51,886 nucleotides of DNA. It comes from Pseudomonadota bacterium (GTDB lineage: Bacteria; Pseudomonadota; Gammaproteobacteria; Xanthomonadales; Xanthomonadaceae). Position 1 is the first letter of the stretch, and every line of letters begins with the position of its first letter. The translations under genes and the position numbers were made by a program. The notes beneath the pieces were generated by a model. The model had not been told where the DNA came from, did no database searches, and was given only the letters and a program-made list of their open reading frames with translations. Location of the stretch: the NCBI GenBank assembly GCA_023388715.1, contig JAEWFT010000036.1, positions 1 to 51,886 on the forward strand, in the 5' to 3' direction. Of the stretch, positions 24,990 to 34,682 are shown piece after piece.

Positions 24990-26288
24990 TCAGGCCGCGG
25001 CGCGCTCCCCGTGGAACTGCTCCTCCTCCGTGCTGCCCTTCAGCGCCACCGTCGACGACTGGCCGCCCTGGATGGTCTGGGTGATGGCGTCGAAGTAGCC
25101 GGTGCCGACCTCGCGCTGGTGCTTGACCGCGGTGAATCCGCGCTCGGCCGCCGCGAACTCCTTTTCCTGCAGCTCGACGAAGGCGCTCATCTGCCGGCGC
25201 GCGTAGCCGTGCGCAAGGTCGAACATGCCGTAGTTCAGCGCGTGGAAGCCGGCCAGGGTGATGAACTGGAACTTGTAGCCCATCGCCCCGAGTTCCTTCT
25301 GGAACCGGGCGATGGTCGCGTCGTCCAGGTTCTTCTTCCAGTTGAAGCTGGGCGAGCAGTTGTAGGCCAGCAGCTTGCCCGGGAACTTGGCATGGATCGC
25401 GTCGGCGAACTTGCGCGCAAACTCCAGGTCCGGCTTGCCGGTCTCGCACCACACCAGGTCGGCGTAGGGCGCGTAGGCCAGGCCGCGGCTGATCGCCTGG
25501 TCCAGGCCATTGCGGGTCTTGTAGAAGCCCTCGATGGTGCGCTCGCCGGTGCAGAACGGCTTGTCGTTATCGTCCACGTCGGAGGTCAGCAGGTCGGCGG
25601 CTTCGGCATCGGTGCGGGCAACGATGATCGTCGGCACGCCCATGACATCCGCGGCAAGTCGCGCAGCGGTGAGCTTCTCGATCGCCTCGCGCGTGGGCAC
25701 CAGCACCTTGCCGCCCATGTGGCCGCACTTCTTGACCGACGCCAGCTGGTCCTCGAAATGCACGCCCGCGGCGCCCGCCTCGATCATCGCCTTCATCAGC
25801 TCATGGGCATTGAGCACGCCGCCGAAGCCGGCTTCGGCATCGGCCACGATCGGCTGCAGGAAATCGATGGAATCGTCGCCCTCGGCATGGTGCAGCTGGT
25901 CGGCGCGCACCAGGGTGTTGTTGATGCGCTTGACCACCTGCGGCACCGAGTTGGCGGGGTACAGCGACTGGTCCGGATACATCTCGCCGGCCAGGTTGGC
26001 GTCCGCCGCCACCTGCCAGCCCGACAGGTAGATGGCCTTCAGCCCGGCCTTGACCTGCTGCATGGCCTGGTTGCCGGTCAGTGCGCCCAGCGCATTGACG
26101 AACGGCTCGCCGTGCAGCGACTTCCACAGCTTCTCGGCGCCCAGGCGGGCCAGCGAATGCTCGATGTGCACGGTGCCGCGCAGGCGCACCACGTCCTCCG
26201 CGGAATACGGGCGGGTGACGCCGGCCCAGCGCGGATTGTTGGCCCAGTCCAGCTTCAGTTGTTCGGCGGTCGGCAGGTGGTTCTTCAT
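24990..26288 (-). CDS. aceA: Isocitrate lyase
   Basis: Glyoxylate-shunt enzyme that splits isocitrate into glyoxylate and succinate for growth on acetate or fatty acids. 432 residues with the catalytic signature KKCGHMGGK (Cys188), FLQPIVADAEAGFGG metal site, and HFEDQLAS. The start follows GAGGAA by 6 nt. It is 52 nt downstream of aceB on the same strand, so aceB-aceA form an operon. Confidence 0.97.
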   Translation of the reverse strand: MKNHLPTAEQLKLDWANNPRWAGVTRPYSAEDVVRLRGTVHIEHSLARLGAEKLWKSLHGEPFVNALGALTGNQAMQQVKAGLKAIYLSGWQVAADANLAGEMYPDQSLYPANSVPQVVKRINNTLVRADQLHHAEGDDSIDFLQPIVADAEAGFGGVLNAHELMKAMIEAGAAGVHFEDQLASVKKCGHMGGKVLVPTREAIEKLTAARLAADVMGVPTIIVARTDAEAADLLTSDVDDNDKPFCTGERTIEGFYKTRNGLDQAISRGLAYAPYADLVWCETGKPDLEFARKFADAIHAKFPGKLLAYNCSPSFNWKKNLDDATIARFQKELGAMGYKFQFITLAGFHALNYGMFDLAHGYARRQMSAFVELQEKEFAAAERGFTAVKHQREVGTGYFDAITQTIQGGQSSTVALKGSTEEEQFHGERAAA

Positions 26289-26340
26289 GGCGTATTCCTC
26301 GAAGGCGGGACGGCAGGGGGTGGATTTCGGTGGGAAGCGG

Positions 26341-27963
<1,623 letters not shown>

Positions 27964-28019
27964 CAGGTGACTCCGGCAGTGGTGTGCTGGGACACGCACC
28001 ATCCGCCGGCGTCTTGTAT

Positions 28020-28050
28020 TTGACAATCGAGTTTTATCAATGCGTAGTAT
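28020..28050 (+). promoter_or_regulatory. Candidate promoter of the LysR gene
   Basis: TTGACA (28020-28025), 19-nt spacer, TAGTAT (28045-28050). The spacer is long, but both hexamers stand out in a locally AT-rich stretch. Transcription near 28057 would leave the ATG at 28040 outside the transcript. Confidence 0.45.
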
Positions 28051-28055
28051 TGATA
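28035..28055. promoter_or_regulatory. Dyad operator candidate for the LysR regulator
   Basis: Perfect inverted repeat TATCAAT-7 nt-ATTGATA. It overlaps the proposed -10 of the LysR gene and lies about 75 nt upstream of the aceB start, which is where a LysR-type activator that also represses its own gene would bind. A further ATCAAT at 28075-28080 may be a half site. Confidence 0.55.
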
Positions 28056-28069
28056 TTCCAAATAACGTA

Positions 28070-29047
28070 ATGAAATCAATGGCCGAACTGCCGCCCAGCG
28101 ACTTGCGTTTTGCCTACAAGGGGTCGCGGCTGAAGCCGCTACGGGCGTTCTGCCAGGTCGCCCGACTGGGTTCAGTGTCGCGCGCGGCGGAGGCGCTCTA
28201 CCTCAGCCAGCCGGCGGTGACCCTGCAGCTCCAGGCGCTGGAGCGCGAACTCGGGGTGCGGTTGCTGGAGCGCAGCGGCCGCCGGATGACCCCGACCCGC
28301 GAAGGCGACCTGCTCTATGAAATGGCACGCCCGCTGGTGGAGGGACTCGACAACCTCGCCGCCACCTTCCGCGAGCAGGTGCGCGGGCTGGACGCCGGCG
28401 AACTCAACGTGGCCGCCGGCAGTTCGACCATCCTCTACCTGCTGCCCGGGATCGTCGACGCCTTCCGGCGCCGCCATGCCGACGTGCGCCTGAGCCTGCA
28501 CAACGTCACCGGCGCCAGCGGCCTCGACCTGTTGCGCAGCGACGCGGTGGACCTGGCCGTGGGTTCGATGCTGGATGTGCCGGCCGACCTGACCTATGCA
28601 CCGGTGTACAACTTCGAGCCGATGCTGATCATGCCGCCAGATCATCCGCTTGCGGGCAAGGCGGATCTCGTGTTGGAAGACCTCTCGCCCTACGGCCTGA
28701 TCCTGCCGCCCAAGCGCCTGACCACCTACCGGCTGGTCGACCTGGTGTTCCAGCAGAACCGGGTGCCGTACACGGTGGCGCTGGAGGTCGGCGGCTGGGA
28801 GGTGATCAAGCAGTACGTGGCGATGGGCCTGGGCATCAGCATCGTGACGGCGATCTGCCTGACCGAAGCCGATCGCCAGCGGCTTGCGGCGCGCTCGCTG
28901 GCCCGCTGGTTCCCGTCGCGCAGCTACGGGATCGTGATGCGCAAGGGCAAGTTCCTGTCAGCGCAGGCCCGCGCCTTCGTCGACCTGATCAAGCCGGAAG
29001 TGCTGGCGCCGCGCGGCTACGACGAAAGCGGGCATTCGGAGCGGTGA
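28070..29047 (+). CDS. LysR-family regulator divergent from aceBA
   Basis: 325 residues. N-terminal winged helix-turn-helix at about 20-80 (FCQVARLGSVSRAAEALYLSQPAVTLQLQALERELG), then a LysR effector-binding domain (SSTILYLLPGIVDAF to the end). Start placed at 28070 (MKSMAELPPSD) because earlier ATG 28040 lies upstream of the likely transcription start; 28079 is also possible. There is no clear Shine-Dalgarno. The divergent layout and the dyad between the genes suggest control of the glyoxylate operon; the effector is unknown. Confidence 0.88.
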   Translation: MKSMAELPPSDLRFAYKGSRLKPLRAFCQVARLGSVSRAAEALYLSQPAVTLQLQALERELGVRLLERSGRRMTPTREGDLLYEMARPLVEGLDNLAATFREQVRGLDAGELNVAAGSSTILYLLPGIVDAFRRRHADVRLSLHNVTGASGLDLLRSDAVDLAVGSMLDVPADLTYAPVYNFEPMLIMPPDHPLAGKADLVLEDLSPYGLILPPKRLTTYRLVDLVFQQNRVPYTVALEVGGWEVIKQYVAMGLGISIVTAICLTEADRQRLAARSLARWFPSRSYGIVMRKGKFLSAQARAFVDLIKPEVLAPRGYDESGHSER

Positions 29048-29097
29048 ATTCCCGGCCCGCCGCAAGGCGGCAATGAGCCTGGTCCTTTTCCGCCCCG

Positions 29098-29748
29098 TCA
29101 GTCCCTGGCAGCCGCAAGATCACTCGCGAAGCGCCCCTCGACCGGCTTGCAGTTGGCCGGGTCCGGCTTGTCCATCATGGTGGCGCGATAGCACAGCGCG
29201 CCACTGAAGCTGCCCTCCACGCGCCCTGCCTGGCCATCCCATTCGGCCCGGGTCAGAGTGACCTGCAGGTCATCCCGCCCGGCCCACAGTGGCGGTGAGA
29301 TGCCCTTGTGCGGAATCAGGCTGGCAATGGCCGAGTCGGGGGAGGCGCCGGCCTGGAAACCGCGCGGGCTTTCAAACAGCATTTCCAGGATGAAACGGCC
29401 TTCGGGCTGGCCCTGCGCGGCGTCGCCCCGGATGTCGATCCCCAACTGAAAGGAATCGTCGTAAGTCGCTGCGGAGAAGCGGGTGGTGTCGTCCAGCGTG
29501 GTGATGTCCCACTGCCGCTGCTGTCCATCGAACTGCGCATGGAGGGTGCCGCGCACGGGCCCGCCGCTGTCCACGCCCGTGGGCGCCTTGCGAACCGCGG
29601 CATCGACGCGTTCGACTTCCGCCTGCACGTCCTCCGGGGAGCGGCCGGCCGGTTCGGCCGCCCTGTCGCCGCAGCCGGCGAGCGTCAATGCTGCGGCCAC
29701 GGCCAGGAGCCCGGCCTTAGGCGCGTTGAGTCGATACCCGGCTTTCAT
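29098..29748 (-). CDS. Lipoprotein of unknown function, downstream of the OmpA-like gene
   Basis: 216 residues beginning MKAGYRLN, with a lipobox (LTLAGC) placing the lipidated Cys at about residue 26. The remainder is soluble, with a Cys pair near the C-terminus (ALCYRA... ANCKP). The start follows GAGGG by about 9 nt; an alternative start 21 nt earlier overlaps the OmpA stop (ATGA). I recognise no family. It is co-transcribed with the OmpA-like gene from the shared-motif promoter at 30917-30944, so it belongs to the kinase/sigma block. Confidence 0.75.
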   Translation of the reverse strand: MKAGYRLNAPKAGLLAVAAALTLAGCGDRAAEPAGRSPEDVQAEVERVDAAVRKAPTGVDSGGPVRGTLHAQFDGQQRQWDITTLDDTTRFSAATYDDSFQLGIDIRGDAAQGQPEGRFILEMLFESPRGFQAGASPDSAIASLIPHKGISPPLWAGRDDLQVTLTRAEWDGQAGRVEGSFSGALCYRATMMDKPDPANCKPVEGRFASDLAAARD

Positions 29749-29765
29749 CGATGTGATCCCTCGTG

Positions 29766-30872
29766 TCATTGCCGTACCAGTTCAACGCGGCGGTTGAGCG
29801 CGCGGCCGGAATCGGTGGTGTTGTCGGCGACCGGCGCGTTGCTGCCGGCGCCGGCGGCGGTGAGCCGCGAGATGGCGATCCCGCGCCCGACCAGGGCATC
29901 GCGCACGCTCTGCGCGCGCTGCTGGGACAGCGCCTGGTTGGTGCTGCTGCTGCCGGTGTTGTCGGTGTGGCCCACGATCAGCAGGCGCAGCTGCGGCTGC
30001 TGGCGCATCAGCAGTGCCGCCTGGTCCAGCGCAGCACCGGATTCGGGGCGCAAGGTGGCGCGGGCGGTGTCGAAGTGCAGCCCGCCAAGGGTGACGCTGC
30101 CGTCGCGTTCCAGCCCGCTGGCCATGGCAGCGGCATCGGTGACGCCGCCGCCCACCATCCCGGTGTCCATGCTGGCGGTTTCGACCACGTGGATGTAGGT
30201 GCGGCGAAGGCCGGCGCTGCCGTCCACGCCGATCGTCACGTAGGCGGTGCCACCGTTGTACGGCAGCGAGCCGGTCATGTAGCGCCACTCCCCGAACATG
30301 CTCATGTCCGCGGGCCGGCGGCGGACCTTGCTCTGCGGCCCCACCTCGTAGTCGATCCGCATGCCGCGCGCCACCAGCGCATCGCGGTAGTTGCGCATGA
30401 CCTCGAACGCCGAACGTCCCTCGGGATACTTGTAGTACAGGCGGGTGACCCGGCCTTCAAGGGTTTCCTTCAGGTCGTTCTCGCCGCGACCGCCGGGCGG
30501 CGGGCCGATGAGCCGGCTGTACTCGTCGTAGGCCTTGAAGTCGCGTTTGCGATCGACCGAGCCGGCATAGGGATGGACCAGCGGGTGGTCGCCGGCGGGA
30601 TCAACGCTGGATCGCGCGCCGGCGGTTGCGCCTTCCTGCACGATCTCGACCTGCTCGCCGCGTCGCCGGGCCTCGCGGGCGCAGGTGTCGTCGCCCAGCA
30701 CGCAGCGGGTGGCCTGCCGCGCCTGCCGGTCAACCTCCCGTGCGACTTCGCTCCTGACCGCCCGCTCGGCGACATTCTTCAGCTGATCCGGAAACCCCTG
30801 CGCCAGCGCGGGCGCTGCGACCAGCAGGCAGGCCACGACCACTGGCAATGTCCTGGTCCAAGAGTTGTTCAT
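29766..30872 (-). CDS. OmpA-family protein with a DUF4892-like region
   Basis: 368 residues with a signal peptide (to ALAQ, residue 24 or so). The middle contains LEGRVTRLYYKYPEGRSAFEVMRNY, resembling DUF4892. The C-terminal 110 residues form an OmpA/MotB peptidoglycan-binding domain (LHFDTARATLRPES, VGHTDNTGSSSTNQALSQQRA, NRRVELV). Probably outer-membrane linked or periplasmic, tethering to murein. The start follows AAGGGAGA by 7 nt. It has its own copy of the TGGCGGG promoter motif. Confidence 0.85.
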   Translation of the reverse strand: MNNSWTRTLPVVVACLLVAAPALAQGFPDQLKNVAERAVRSEVAREVDRQARQATRCVLGDDTCAREARRRGEQVEIVQEGATAGARSSVDPAGDHPLVHPYAGSVDRKRDFKAYDEYSRLIGPPPGGRGENDLKETLEGRVTRLYYKYPEGRSAFEVMRNYRDALVARGMRIDYEVGPQSKVRRRPADMSMFGEWRYMTGSLPYNGGTAYVTIGVDGSAGLRRTYIHVVETASMDTGMVGGGVTDAAAMASGLERDGSVTLGGLHFDTARATLRPESGAALDQAALLMRQQPQLRLLIVGHTDNTGSSSTNQALSQQRAQSVRDALVGRGIAISRLTAAGAGSNAPVADNTTDSGRALNRRVELVRQ

Positions 30873-30916
30873 CACGCCGTCTCCCTTCGGCCGCAAAACG
30901 CCGCCTTCCCGACACG

Positions 30917-30944
30917 CTACGCAGGACCCGCCAGGAACCCGCCA
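30917..30944 (-). promoter_or_regulatory. Shared-motif promoter P3 (OmpA-like operon)
   Basis: Minus strand TGGCGGG (30938-30944), 15 nt, GCGTAG (30917-30922); the ATG is 44 nt downstream. Same layout as the elements at 32076, 33876 and 33914. A second TGGCGGG (30927-30933) lies too close to the GCGTAG to fit the spacing. Confidence 0.6.
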
Positions 30945-30964
30945 CGCTGTGGCAGCCGGGCGCA

Positions 30965-31780
30965 TCAGAATTCCAGCTCACGATCCCGGCGCGGATCGCG
31001 CTCGCCGGGCAGCGGCGCAACCCAGCGACCGGTGTGGATGGAGGTCACGTCGCACCGGGTGTTCGCCAGTGCGGTCAGCGCCTGGGCGCCGGGGATGTCC
31101 ATGCGCGAGACGTAGTGGAACCGGCCTTCGATGCGGGTGCTGCTCTTTAGCGTGGAGCGCCACTCGATCCGGATCGAGACCGGGGCGCCCGCCGGGATCA
31201 TGCCCATCTGCGGGGCGCGGTATTCCCAGGTCCGCGCGTCGACCTGGTGCCAGTGCGGATGGGTCACGGCGTGCATGTACTTGCGCACGTCGAACTTGCC
31301 GCCCCAGCGGAGTTCCATCCTGCCCGATTCGGGTCCGGTTTCCGTGCCGACGTCCACGGGCAGGGCGCCGGCCACCGCGCCGCGGGTCAGCAGCGGGCAC
31401 TTGGAGAGATCGTTGGCCCCCTGATCGAATTCCCAGATGCCGTCCGCGGGGATGTCCTCGTCCGGAAACAGGCTGATCGGGCACTGGCCGCGGCCGCCAT
31501 AGGTACGGTTCACCCGGTCCGGGCCATGGGCGGTCCAGAACGCCCGACCACGCGCGGGGAACACCAGCACCATGTCCTCCGCGCCCGCCGGTGGGCTCTG
31601 GCCCATTGCCAGTTGCCAGTCCTCCAGGCTGACCTGCGACAGCCTGCAGGCGCAGCCTTTCCCGCTGGTGCATGCGGCGGTCATGAAGCGGCCTTCGCGC
31701 CCGGAGGCTTGCGGCGCGGGCCACAGCCACGCCATCGCGACGAGCATTGCCACCGTGCCGGCGCGTGCCAGCGCGTTCAT
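30965..31780 (-). CDS. Secreted protein of unknown function (271 aa)
   Basis: Signal peptide in the first 26 residues (MNALARAGTVAMLVAMAWLW, then ASG). The mature part has several cysteines (CTSGKGCACRL near the start, CPISL, KCPLL, TRCDV) and is rich in Trp and Gly; disulfides are plausible. No family recognised. The ATG overlaps the stop of the small lipoprotein upstream (ATGA, 31777-31780), so the two are translationally coupled. Part of the kinase/sigma block by promoter motif. Confidence 0.7.
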   Translation of the reverse strand: MNALARAGTVAMLVAMAWLWPAPQASGREGRFMTAACTSGKGCACRLSQVSLEDWQLAMGQSPPAGAEDMVLVFPARGRAFWTAHGPDRVNRTYGGRGQCPISLFPDEDIPADGIWEFDQGANDLSKCPLLTRGAVAGALPVDVGTETGPESGRMELRWGGKFDVRKYMHAVTHPHWHQVDARTWEYRAPQMGMIPAGAPVSIRIEWRSTLKSSTRIEGRFHYVSRMDIPGAQALTALANTRCDVTSIHTGRWVAPLPGERDPRRDRELEF

Positions 31781-32034
31781 GGCGCCGCACCCGTAGCGGG
31801 CGGTGCCACCAGGGCGGCGTGCTGCTCCGCCGTCAGCTTGCCTTCCGCCACCGGGATGCCGTCCAGTTGCTGCATCTCGTTCCCGCTGGAGGCCGGGCTG
31901 GTGCCAGCTTCATCGGCGTTCGCGGCGTTGCCGCTTCCGCTTGCGTCGGGTCCGCAGCCTGCCAGCAGGACGGTGGCCGCCAGCACGCCGGCAAGATGGA
32001 TCAGTGCGTTCCAGAACGTTCCCGTTCTGCCCAT
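31777..32034 (-). CDS. Small lipoprotein (85 aa)
   Basis: Short secreted protein: lipobox LLAGC with the Cys at about residue 27, then a Ser/Gly/Ala-rich tail with no recognised domain. The last part (LTAEQHAALVAPP) is slightly similar to the ASEHAALAAQL stretch of the nearby DUF3137 protein, which may be chance. It is the first gene of its transcription unit, preceded by promoter motif P2 and coupled to the 271-residue gene. Confidence 0.65.
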   Translation of the reverse strand: MGRTGTFWNALIHLAGVLAATVLLAGCGPDASGSGNAANADEAGTSPASSGNEMQQLDGIPVAEGKLTAEQHAALVAPPATGAAP

Positions 32035-32075
32035 GTGGTGACTCCGCTGTGCGGTCAGTGGCCCGCTCGAACCTG

Positions 32076-32103
32076 ATACGCGCGCGCCGTGGATTTCCCG
32101 CCA
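32076..32103 (-). promoter_or_regulatory. Shared-motif promoter P2 (small lipoprotein operon)
   Basis: Minus strand TGGCGGG (32097-32103), 15 nt, GCGTAT (32076-32081), 41 nt before the ATG at 32034. The -35-like half is identical in all four copies; the -10-like half varies in its last two bases. Confidence 0.55.
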
Positions 32104-32113
32104 TCCGGTCCGC

Positions 32114-33202
32114 TCAGGCGCGGGTCGGTTCGCCTGCCTGCAGGGCGAGCGTCGCCGTGATCAGCGCGCGCCTGTGCGCCAGGTCGGTCGCGAACCGCGC
32201 CAGCAGGGCGTCGATGTCGATCGGGATCCAGTAAGGCGGCACGTGGAAGCCCACCTGGTCCTCGTCCCGTCGAAACAGCACGGCGATGCGGCCGTGGCCG
32301 ATGGCAACGAACGGCCGCCCCGCCTTCCCGTTGCCGTGCAGTGCAAGCAGCGAGGCGCGTAGTGCCGGCGTCAGCAGGGCGCAGGCGTCGTCGCCGCTGC
32401 ATCGCGCCGCATACGCCTGGTCGAAGCCGGGATCTCCAGTCGCCGCCGGCTGCAGGCCGTCGCCCTGTGGGGCAAGCAGGAGTCGCCGCGGCGCGTCCTT
32501 CGGGGTGAGCGCCAGCATCGCGCCTCGCGCCGCGGGCCAGTCCGTTTCCACCACGGACACCGGGAGCACGGCGTCGGCCATCTCGCTGCGCCTTGGCGAC
32601 TGCGCGCCCCGGCCCGGCGCATACGCGATCGCCATCTCCGTCAGGATCACCTCGCGGCCATGCCAGTCGCCCGTGAGGCGGTCCAGGGTCCTGGCCGACT
32701 GCAGTTCCGGGAACAGCTGCCAGCCGCGCACGTGCGCAGGATCCGTTTCCGGCGCGACCTCATGCGCGAAGCCGAGCAGCTGCACGGAGACGGTGTCGCC
32801 GACCCCTTGCTTGACCGCCGCCTGGTAGCGCTCCGCGCGACTGCCGATGGCGACGAACCAGCCGGCAAGCGCGGCCAGCAGGCCGAAGATCATGGCGCTT
32901 GTGATACCCCAGCCGCCTGCGAGCACGGCGACGAATATCCCGATCCCCGCCAGCGGCACCCACCAGCGGGCACGCCGATCCACCGTCGCCAAGGTCTGCT
33001 GCCTGAGCGTCTCGAACGCTTCCACCCGTGGCCGCAGCTGCGCCGCAAGCGCGGCGTGCTCGGAGGCCGACAGCGCGCCTTCCGGCACCGGCGGCACCTT
33101 GCCCGAAGCCTGCATGGCGCTGTCCACGGAATGGCCGAGGCGCGCCCACAGCGCGGTGAACGAGAACGTCGCGTAGCGGCCCAGCAGCGTTCCTTCGGCC
33201 AT
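32114..33202 (-). CDS. DUF3137-like membrane protein
   Basis: 362 residues from MAEGTLLGRYA; a GTG 51 nt upstream is an alternative, and neither has a good Shine-Dalgarno. Residues about 80-120 form two adjacent membrane segments (WWVPLAGIGIFVAVLAGG, MIFGLLAALAGWFVAIG). A soluble domain of about 240 residues follows, with charged motifs typical of the DUF3137 family. Function unknown. It is 105 nt downstream of the 179-residue lipoprotein gene on the same strand, and I see no TGGCGGG motif directly before it, so it is probably read from P1. Confidence 0.7.
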   Translation of the reverse strand: MAEGTLLGRYATFSFTALWARLGHSVDSAMQASGKVPPVPEGALSASEHAALAAQLRPRVEAFETLRQQTLATVDRRARWWVPLAGIGIFVAVLAGGWGITSAMIFGLLAALAGWFVAIGSRAERYQAAVKQGVGDTVSVQLLGFAHEVAPETDPAHVRGWQLFPELQSARTLDRLTGDWHGREVILTEMAIAYAPGRGAQSPRRSEMADAVLPVSVVETDWPAARGAMLALTPKDAPRRLLLAPQGDGLQPAATGDPGFDQAYAARCSGDDACALLTPALRASLLALHGNGKAGRPFVAIGHGRIAVLFRRDEDQVGFHVPPYWIPIDIDALLARFATDLAHRRALITATLALQAGEPTRA

Positions 33203-33307
33203 GGCTAGCGCGTCGCCAGTCGCGACTGGCAGGGCGGGCGCATCGCACGCCACGCGAGCGCGAATGCATGCTTCATTGGGCGTCTGTGGACGAGCATGGC
33301 CGCCATC

Positions 33308-33847
33308 TCAAGGCGAGTTGACGGTGACCACGACCAGGGCCGGGAACCCTTCCCGGGCGGATTCGCTGCCGGGCTTGTAGTCGCGTGCCATCAGGCCGAT
33401 GCGAATGCCGCCCGCGCTGACCGCGGCCACGCCCCGGGCTTGCCCCGCGGTCCAGAATTCCTGCAGCAGCGTGTCCTTGTCGCCGGCGATCGCACCCGCC
33501 TCGAAGCCCGCGGCGGTGAACGCGCTGGCGAGTTCGTCGAGTGCAGTGCGGGCATCGACGCCGCGCACGCGCAGGGTCACGGTGCGGGTAGCGTGCACCT
33601 GCCGGGTGGACAGGTCGGACGCTACCACGTGGTCGAAATCCGGCAGCACGCCGCCTGGAAGCGCCTCCTTGAGCCTGGTCCCGCCCGCGGCCGGCACGGC
33701 TTCGTCACCCCGCTGCTCCGCCGCTGCCCGCTTGAACATGTCCGCCGCGGCGCGCGGGGACTCGGTCGCTTCGGGCGCGGAGCTTTCTCCCGCGCAGGCG
33801 GCAAGGCACGCGATCAGCAGGGCACCGCACAAGTGTTGGGTACGCAT
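33308..33847 (-). CDS. Lipoprotein of unknown function (179 aa)
   Basis: MRTQHLCGALLIACLAAC gives a lipoprotein signal with the lipidated Cys at about residue 18. The mature protein has a Ser/Ala-rich stretch, then a folded domain of about 120 residues (TVTLRVRGVDARTALDELASAFTAAGFE...). No family recognised. The start is 9 nt after GGAG. Its upstream region is shared with a divergent secreted-protein gene, and each has its own copy of the shared promoter motif (P1 here). Confidence 0.7.
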   Translation of the reverse strand: MRTQHLCGALLIACLAACAGESSAPEATESPRAAADMFKRAAAEQRGDEAVPAAGGTRLKEALPGGVLPDFDHVVASDLSTRQVHATRTVTLRVRGVDARTALDELASAFTAAGFEAGAIAGDKDTLLQEFWTAGQARGVAAVSAGGIRIGLMARDYKPGSESAREGFPALVVVTVNSP

Positions 33848-33875
33848 CGAGCGATTCTCCAGGTCAGTGCCTCCT

Positions 33876-33903
33876 CTACGCAGCGCCGCGCCAAACCCCG
33901 CCA
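33876..33903 (-). promoter_or_regulatory. Shared-motif promoter P1 (179-aa lipoprotein)
   Basis: Minus strand TGGCGGG (33897-33903), 15 nt, GCGTAG (33876-33881), 28 nt before the ATG at 33847. Its -35 half faces that of P4 across 10 nt, giving a perfect 12-bp inverted repeat at 33892-33925. Confidence 0.6.
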
Positions 33904-33913
33904 AGCCATCGGG

Positions 33914-33941
33914 TGGCGGGGTTTGCGCGCTGCCTGCGTTG
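33914..33941 (+). promoter_or_regulatory. Shared-motif promoter P4 (secreted protein, sigma factor, kinase)
   Basis: Plus strand TGGCGGG (33914-33920), 15 nt, GCGTTG (33936-33941), 30 nt before the ATG at 33972. The extended -35 TGGCGGGGTTT is identical to that of P1. If read by the ECF sigma factor encoded two genes downstream, this is positive autoregulation. Confidence 0.6.
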
Positions 33942-33971
33942 TGGGTGCGACGACCGCCGACGGAGCACGAC

Positions 33972-34616
33972 ATGCAAAGACTGACAATCCTGCTCTGCGT
34001 CCTTCTTCCCGGCGCCGCCCTGGCGGCGGAGCCGACGGGAGTCCTGGACGGCTGGACCCACGGCGCAGCACCAATCCACATGACGCGCAGCGATGCGCCG
34101 GTGGGCCGCATCGATGCCGACGGCAGCATCCACCTCGCCCTGCCGGTGCCGCCAGCCTCACTGCAGACCGCGGCCCGCACCTTCGCGCGTTGCGAGGGGC
34201 TTGAGGTGTCTGGCGGAGAAGTCACGGTCAGCCCGGCCACGCTGTTCGTCGATCACGGCCAGGGCGAGGTCTACCTGTTCGCGGCCAACTCGTCGGGCAT
34301 AGCCGCCTGGCAGGCCAGCTTCGGCGAGACGCCGCTCTACGAAGGGGCCTGGATGCAGTGGGTCCACGCCAGCGGGCACGCGCGCATCGCGGGAAGCTGC
34401 GTGACCAGCAGGCATACCGCCAGCTCCGGCGATGCGCCGGCCTTCGACGAACGCGTGGAATACGACGTCCGCCTGGTACCGGGCTGGAACCACCTGCGCC
34501 AGGCCATCGAGGGGGTCCACGTGGAACCCGATGGCAGTCGCCATGTGCGCCTGCAGTCGATCCGCACGGTGGACGCCGTGCCGGCCGACATGCGCTGGTT
34601 CAGCGATCGCCGGTGA
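33972..34616 (+). CDS. Secreted protein of unknown function (214 aa), first gene of the sigma/kinase operon
   Basis: Signal peptide MQRLTILLCVLLPGAALAA, mature part about 195 residues with beta-strand-like patterning and one Cys pair (FARCEGL, GSCVTS). No family recognised. The start follows GGAG by 6 nt. The sigma factor begins 66 nt (or 3 nt, with the alternative start) after its stop on the same strand. By position it may feed into the signal sensed by the kinase, but that is inference. Confidence 0.75.
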   Translation: MQRLTILLCVLLPGAALAAEPTGVLDGWTHGAAPIHMTRSDAPVGRIDADGSIHLALPVPPASLQTAARTFARCEGLEVSGGEVTVSPATLFVDHGQGEVYLFAANSSGIAAWQASFGETPLYEGAWMQWVHASGHARIAGSCVTSRHTASSGDAPAFDERVEYDVRLVPGWNHLRQAIEGVHVEPDGSRHVRLQSIRTVDAVPADMRWFSDRR

Positions 34617-34682
34617 CGCATGGGCGTCATCTATCTCACCCGGGGTAGACTCCGACGGGACATCCATGCCGGGGACGTGGGG

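Noticed and set aside
30927..30933. Second TGGCGGG copy as a separate promoter in the OmpA-like leader
   Set aside because: Only 4 nt separate it from the GCGTAG; the 15-nt spacing is met only by the copy at 30938-30944.
32691..33269. Additional small genes within the DUF3137 locus
   Set aside because: The open frames on the other strand and frame have no start signals or domains and overlap a coherent two-segment membrane protein.
33892..33925. Intrinsic terminator
   Set aside because: It lies between divergent genes, lacks a T-run, and both arms match the -35 of the shared promoter motif at the expected distance.
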